Part shown: piece after piece, positions 6,769-9,409 of the stretch
Numbering within the stretch: the first letter of the stretch is position 1
Layout: each line of letters opens with the position of its first letter
From: Clostridia bacterium
Lineage (GTDB): Bacteria; Bacillota; Clostridia; Lutisporales; Lutisporaceae
Direction of reading: 5' to 3'
DNA: 9,409 nucleotides
Assembly (NCBI GenBank): GCA_029256365.1
Contig: JAQSYB010000055.1
Coordinates: 1-9,409 of the forward strand
Translations under genes and position numbers: made by a program
Notes under the pieces: generated by a model
Databases searched by the model: none
Seen by the model: only the letters and a program-made list of their open reading frames with translations
Told to the model about the DNA's origin: nothing

Positions 6769-7365
6769 TTATATAATTCTTTTTAAAATATCATGAAAAT
6801 GATAGTAAATAAATTGCTGAATAAGCTTACCCATTTTCTTCTCATCCTCACAGTGCTTCATAATGTGTTTCATCCCTTCAATGATGTTCGTGGCAAGAAC
6901 ATGAACAAAGAAAACATCCTCTTCATTGACCAAGGCATTTTCCTTTCGTTTTGGAAAAATATTGTGCTTAAACTTATCCTCTAGAAGTGTGGTGATTTCT
7001 GCCACCCCTCCCTCAAATCTTGTTCCCTCACTGCCCTCCATTAAAATCAACAGTTCAGTCCGATGTACTTGATTGATGGCAATAAGTTGATTTGCAATAT
7101 ACTCTATGAATCTATACCCCTCTTCAGGATGGTTTAGATCCAAGTTCTCTGATTTTGTTAGCTCAATAATCTTATGATAAGCTGGACTTATTACGTCACA
7201 AAATAAATCCTCTTTACTTTTAAAATATCGATATAAATTACCTGCTGTCATTCCTCCTCTTTCTGCAATGTTCCGCATGGAAGCCTCCTTAAAGCCCTTT
7301 TCATAGAACTCTACCAGAGCAGCTTCATGAATCATTTTTCGAACCTCTTCCTTTAATACTTGCAT
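6769..7365 (-). CDS. TetR/AcrR-family transcriptional regulator, probably of the RND efflux operon
   Basis: A 198-residue TetR-type repressor. The N-terminal DNA-binding domain contains the helix-turn-helix at about 29-48 (ASMRNIAERGGMTAGNLYRYF followed by KSKEDLF); the rest is the all-helical ligand-binding and dimerisation domain, which is not family-specific to my eye. An in-frame ATG at 7380 would add five residues, but it has no ribosome binding site; the start at 7365 has GGGTG eight bases upstream and gives MQVLKEEVR, the usual opening of this subgroup. The gene precedes the adaptor and permease genes on the same strand, with no terminator of normal form between, and a consensus promoter lies upstream at 7401-7429. 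By analogy with AcrR-type systems it likely represses the pump and itself until it binds a pump substrate. The family is certain; the target is inferred from position. Confidence 0.92.
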   Translation of the reverse strand: MQVLKEEVRKMIHEAALVEFYEKGFKEASMRNIAERGGMTAGNLYRYFKSKEDLFCDVISPAYHKIIELTKSENLDLNHPEEGYRFIEYIANQLIAINQVHRTELLILMEGSEGTRFEGGVAEITTLLEDKFKHNIFPKRKENALVNEEDVFFVHVLATNIIEGMKHIMKHCEDEKKMGKLIQQFIYYHFHDILKRII

Positions 7366-7400
7366 ATAATAAACACCCATTCATTATTAATTTTATTCTC

Positions 7401-7429
7401 ATTCTAAGCGCAATTATCACTATTGTCAA
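7401..7429 (-). promoter_or_regulatory. Sigma-A promoter of the tetR-adaptor-permease operon
   Basis: On the minus strand TTGACA (7429..7424) and TAGAAT (7406..7401) are exactly 17 bases apart, a near-consensus vegetative promoter. Transcription would start near 7394, with a leader of about 30 bases to the ATG at 7365. Two imperfect or short palindromes overlap it and could be operators: CAATTATCACTATTG (7411-7425, 10 of 14 symmetric positions) in the spacer, and TATTGTCAATA (7421-7431, perfect 5-1-5) over the -35. Confidence 0.75.
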
Positions 7430-7488
7430 TAAAATACCTGCTTATTGCTCATAGCGTTATTCAATCAAGGTGTAAAAATGCATAAAAA

Positions 7489-7517
7489 ATTCCCTCAAAC
7501 TCACAGTCTGAGGGAAT
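7489..7517 (-). terminator. Intrinsic terminator of the VOC-tetR-unknown operon
   Basis: ATTCCCTCA (7489-7497) pairs with TGAGGGAAT (7509-7517), and ACT (7499-7501) with AGT (7505-7507) above a G-U pair, leaving a 3-base loop. On the minus strand the stem is followed directly by a run of T (complement of A7484-7489) and more T-rich sequence. It lies 76 bases past the stop of the gene at 7593-8069. The remaining intergenic sequence (7430-7592) holds nothing else I can support apart from a small AAGGCA/TGCCTT hairpin at the gene's stop codon. Confidence 0.88.
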
Positions 7518-7592
7518 AATCCCAAATCTCTAAAATTGTGCAACTACAATCATATCTAACAGAATTTCACCACCGACTCAAGGCAGAATGCC

Positions 7593-8069
7593 TTATTCTT
7601 CAAACTCGCCTTCAAGTTTGATTAATGTCCGTAAACAATCCCAATCCGCTTGATGTAAATCTTGAAAAAGCAAGTAGTGTCTGCATTTTGAATACTGATC
7701 ATTATGGATTGAGAACTGTACTGGCCCCTTGCATCGCCCTCCATGCATTTCACAATCCGGAGTGCCTCTCAATACCTGCTTGATTCCTTCTGAACAGTTC
7801 GCAACAGCTTCCTCATATTTTGCAATATTGAACAATTTGCATCGGATGTTCCAGCCTTTTTTATTTGCCCTTAAAATAAACAATGTTCTCTTGGGCTTTT
7901 TTGTACTGAACTCACATTTCCAATCATCCGCTTTCTTTCCCATAGGGCTAATCACGTCCTTGCAGCCTAGCGAAGCTGCCAATTGGTAAAATTCCATCAC
8001 GATGCCACGATCCTGATCAGCCAAGCAATTAATAACATCTGTAATCGTATATAAGCTTCTATCCTTCAT
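7593..8069 (-). CDS. Cysteine-rich protein of unknown function (158 aa)
   Basis: I do not recognise a named domain, although clostridial hypothetical proteins with a similar KPKRTLF...IRCKLF and C-(x)n-C-x-GPV...SKCRHY pattern come to mind. The protein is soluble, with no signal or membrane segment. It carries nine cysteines (15, 36, 52, 77, 92, 106, 113, 129, 145); the cluster CEMHGGRC (106-113) plus Cys129 and His131 in SKCRHY looks able to bind a metal. The N-terminal 40 residues look helical, the middle (RTLFILRAN, GWNIRCKLF) looks like beta strands, and the end (ADWDCLRTLIKLE) is helical. AAAGGG about eight bases upstream supports the ATG at 8069. It is the third gene after a VOC protein and a TetR regulator (50-base gap), just before a strong terminator, so it is probably co-transcribed and shares their stress or metabolic role. 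No function is proposed. Confidence 0.85.
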   Translation of the reverse strand: MKDRSLYTITDVINCLADQDRGIVMEFYQLAASLGCKDVISPMGKKADDWKCEFSTKKPKRTLFILRANKKGWNIRCKLFNIAKYEEAVANCSEGIKQVLRGTPDCEMHGGRCKGPVQFSIHNDQYSKCRHYLLFQDLHQADWDCLRTLIKLEGEFEE

Positions 8070-8119
8070 ATTGTGCCCTTTCTCTTATTGCTTGTCCTGC
8101 AACTTACATTATTCTTGTA

Positions 8120-8728
8120 CTAATTCGATGGGCCTGCTTTGATCTGTTTATAGAAGCTATCCCATAGGTTTACCAAATTCAACCCAATATCCTTGCTGCT
8201 GCCTTTAAAAATGCTGTTCATCTCAACACCGCCTGAGGAGTTTATAAACATATATGCAATTTGCTCATCACTCATGGAAGATTCTATCTCCCCCCTGTTT
8301 CGAGCAGCATATATGATTCCCTTCCAAGCATTTAGTTGGACTTGCTTAGACTCAAGCAGCTTTTCTTGAAAATCTGGAAATAGCTTTATTGCATCAAAGA
8401 TCAAAGAAATGTAATTGAAGTTTGCCATACTACCTTCTTCTGCTTTGCTCTGGCGATTCAAATTTTCCGTATAATAATTGATATAATCAATATAAAAATT
8501 ATAGAGGGAAGCCTTATTAAAACTGTCATAGGGTATGTCTAGAACAGAGGAAACCACATTGTTCACAAGCTCCAGAAAAAGCTGTTCTTTACTGGTAAAG
8601 TAGTGATAGAAAGCACCTTTTGACAGCCCTGTCTTTTCTACAATTTCTCTTAATGTAACTTCTTTAAAGCTCTTCTGAAGAAAAAGCTGAAAGGCTACAT
8701 TTAATATATGCTCTCTGCTGTCACTCAT
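8120..8728 (-). CDS. TetR/AcrR-family transcriptional regulator of the VOC operon
   Basis: A 202-residue TetR-family protein. The helix-turn-helix is at about 25-44 (TLREIVEKTGLSKGAFYHYF, then TSKEQLF), a textbook TetR recognition helix with GAFYHYF. The C-terminal domain (about 55-195) is helical, includes a Tyr/Asn-rich stretch near 75-90 and the conserved-looking SSGGVEMNS around 170, and presumably holds the ligand pocket. AGGAGGT at 8740..8734 sits five bases before the ATG. It is preceded by a VOC-fold gene (47-base gap) and followed by a Cys-rich unknown gene. A TetR-type operator is placed at the operon's transcription start (9186-9199), so the protein probably represses its own operon. 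It is not closely similar to the other TetR protein in this window. The ligand is unknown. Confidence 0.94.
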   Translation of the reverse strand: MSDSREHILNVAFQLFLQKSFKEVTLREIVEKTGLSKGAFYHYFTSKEQLFLELVNNVVSSVLDIPYDSFNKASLYNFYIDYINYYTENLNRQSKAEEGSMANFNYISLIFDAIKLFPDFQEKLLESKQVQLNAWKGIIYAARNRGEIESSMSDEQIAYMFINSSGGVEMNSIFKGSSKDIGLNLVNLWDSFYKQIKAGPSN

Positions 8729-8775
8729 AATCTACCTCCTCTTCTGAACCATCAAATATACTAATCTGCCTTTTG

Positions 8776-9165
8776 CTAGTCAATTACCAGTTGATGAATC
8801 TGTATAAGGTTGCCGCAGGTATCATGAAACACAGCAACGATCGCACCAATTGTCTTTGTAGGCTTCATAGTAAATTCCACATCTCGTTTTACCAATCTCT
8901 CATACTCTTTTTCAATGTCCTCAACTTCAAAAGATGTTGCAGGAATCCCTTGGCTAAGCAGTGCTTGTTGATATGTCTTAGCGATTGGATTTTCATTTGG
9001 TTCTAGAAGCAGCTGCGTACCTTCCTGATCATCGGAAGATACCACTGTTATCCAATTGATTTCTGGAATATGCACTTTCTTAACAAAACCCAATACCTCT
9101 GTATAGAACTTCAGTGCCTTATTTGTGTCCTCAACAAACACGCTAGTAAGATTAATTCTCATCAT
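8776..9165 (-). CDS. VOC superfamily protein (glyoxalase/bleomycin-resistance fold)
   Basis: A 129-residue cytosolic protein with the two beta-alpha-beta-beta-beta modules of the VOC fold, at about 3-56 and 75-126. Recognisable pieces are TSVFVEDTNKALKFYTEVLGF (7-27), QLLLEP (51-56), SFEVEDIEKEYERL (78-91) and DTCGNLIQIHQ (115-125). Members include glyoxalases, dioxygenases and antibiotic-binding proteins. Compared with E. coli GloA (ligands His5, Glu56, His74, Glu122), only Glu55 seems kept; positions near 5-8, 78 and 122-124 carry Asn/Thr/Ser, Ser and Gln, so classic Ni/Zn glyoxalase I activity is unlikely. AAGGAGG lies five bases before ATG 9165; the adjacent ATG at 9162 could also serve. 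It is the first gene of a probable three-gene operon under a TetR-type operator, suggesting binding or modification of a reactive compound. The substrate is unknown. Confidence 0.9.
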   Translation of the reverse strand: MMRINLTSVFVEDTNKALKFYTEVLGFVKKVHIPEINWITVVSSDDQEGTQLLLEPNENPIAKTYQQALLSQGIPATSFEVEDIEKEYERLVKRDVEFTMKPTKTIGAIVAVFHDTCGNLIQIHQLVID

Positions 9166-9185
9166 ATTCTCCTCCTTATTATAAA

Positions 9186-9199
9186 ACCGACCGTTTGGT
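9186..9199. promoter_or_regulatory. Candidate TetR-type operator at the VOC operon transcription start
   Basis: ACCGACCGTTTGGT is symmetric at 10 of 14 positions (pattern ACCnAnCGnTnGGT), and TA/AA pairs partly extend it. It begins directly downstream of the predicted transcription start (about 9201) and ends 20 bases before the ATG at 9165. This size and GC-rich core in AT-rich surroundings are typical of TetR-family operators. The obvious binder is the TetR protein encoded as second gene of the operon. The site is seen; the partner is inferred. Confidence 0.65.
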
Positions 9200-9207
9200 A
9201 TGTTTTT

Positions 9208-9236
9208 ATAATATCAGTTGTTTTAGTCTATGTCAA
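9208..9236 (-). promoter_or_regulatory. Sigma-A promoter of the VOC-tetR-unknown operon
   Basis: On the minus strand TTGACA (9236..9231) and TATTAT (9213..9208) are exactly 17 bases apart. The start point would be near 9201, immediately followed by the candidate operator, so a bound repressor would block initiation or early elongation. Confidence 0.8.
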
Positions 9237-9310
9237 TTTAAATCTTTGTATATTATTTACTCAGTAATTTACAAATTCGAAGGTAGCTATACGAAATCTC
9301 AATAATAAAT

Positions 9311-9355
9311 ATAAGTGCCAAGCACGTTAAAGTAAATATTGTGCTTGGCACTTAT
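9311..9355 (-). terminator. Hairpin terminator after the gene entering from the right edge
   Basis: A perfect 15-bp stem pairs ATAAGTGCCAAGCAC (9311-9325) with GTGCTTGGCACTTAT (9341-9355) around a 15-base loop. On the minus strand it is followed by the T/A-rich ATTTATTATTGAG, and it starts 14 bases after a minus-strand stop codon (9371..9369). The tail is not a pure T run. On the plus strand the tail is only TTTCTA, and there is no plus-strand gene to end. Confidence 0.75.
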
Positions 9356-9368
9356 TTCTACACTCAAT

Positions 9369-9409
9369 TTAGATGTCCAATTCATTCATAACTGCTTTTC
9401 TATCGCCAT
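9369..9409 (-). CDS. 3' end of an unidentified minus-strand gene (partial)
   Basis: The minus-strand frame ending in TAA at 9371..9369 is open to the window edge and encodes GDRKAVMNELDI as its last 12 residues. The other two minus-strand frames close within this short stretch. The hairpin terminator 14 bases downstream supports a real gene end here. Too little is present to name the product. Confidence 0.5.
   Translation of the reverse strand, partial: GDRKAVMNELDI

Noticed and set aside
6793..6984. 63-codon plus-strand frame opposite the first TetR gene
   Set aside because: Fully inside a certain TetR coding region; antisense shadow.
7478..7519. 12-codon plus-strand frame with AAGGTG upstream of its ATG
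   Set aside because: It coincides with the strong minus-strand terminator hairpin, which explains the sequence better.
7729..7989. 86-codon plus-strand frame opposite the Cys-rich gene
   Set aside because: The minus-strand frame is longer, has a ribosome binding site and fits the operon; this one has none of these.
8773..9267. Plus-strand frames of 77 and 65 codons opposite the VOC gene and its promoter
   Set aside because: They overlap a recognised VOC gene, its operator and promoter.
1..9409. CRISPR arrays, tRNAs, rRNAs or intact transposase genes
   Set aside because: No regularly spaced repeats, cloverleaf sequences or transposase motifs were seen by eye on either strand.

Overview
The window looks like chromosome of a low-GC, spore-forming-type Firmicute. 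AT-rich intergenic DNA, canonical TTGACA/TATAAT-like promoters, strong Shine-Dalgarno sites, T-tailed hairpin terminators, a DUF2935 protein and a lipoprotein-type efflux adaptor all point to the class Clostridia. An Alkaliphilus-like genus is my guess only. Nearly all genes lie on the minus strand; one small gene is on the plus strand. I see no intact mobile element, CRISPR array, tRNA or rRNA.

Layout, left to right. (1) 1-277: N-terminal part of a DUF2935 protein, cut by the window edge, with a candidate promoter at 323-352. (2) A 13-bp hairpin at 409-447 terminates a PQQ-type glucose/sorbosone dehydrogenase-family gene (506-1687). That protein has Tyr where the family has its catalytic His, and a basic C-terminal tail. 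(3) 1688-2029: divergent intergenic region. (4) 2030-2200: a 56-codon hydrophilic gene on the plus strand with a good ribosome binding site. (5) 2237-2280: a bidirectional terminator between this small gene and the efflux operon. (6) 2337-7365, read right to left: a TetR-family regulator, a 176-nt spacer full of inverted repeats, an RND membrane-fusion lipoprotein, and a TTG-started RND permease. This is a classic regulator-adaptor-pump set, driven by a promoter at 7401-7429. (7) 7489-9236, read right to left: promoter, TetR-type operator, VOC/glyoxalase-fold protein, second TetR regulator, cysteine-rich protein of unknown function, and a strong terminator. This is a compact and probably self-regulated stress or detoxification operon. 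(8) 9311-9409: a 15-bp hairpin terminator and the last codons of another minus-strand gene.

Functionally, the two large blocks both look like TetR-controlled chemical-stress units: one exports a compound across the single membrane, the other probably senses and modifies or binds one. The most interesting items are the structured spacer inside the efflux operon, the operator placed at the transcription start of the VOC-TetR operon with its unrecognised Cys-rich third gene, the His-to-Tyr change in the sugar dehydrogenase, and the unannotated-looking 56-residue protein. I did not find convincing evidence of a wholly new system; the candidates are stated as inference.
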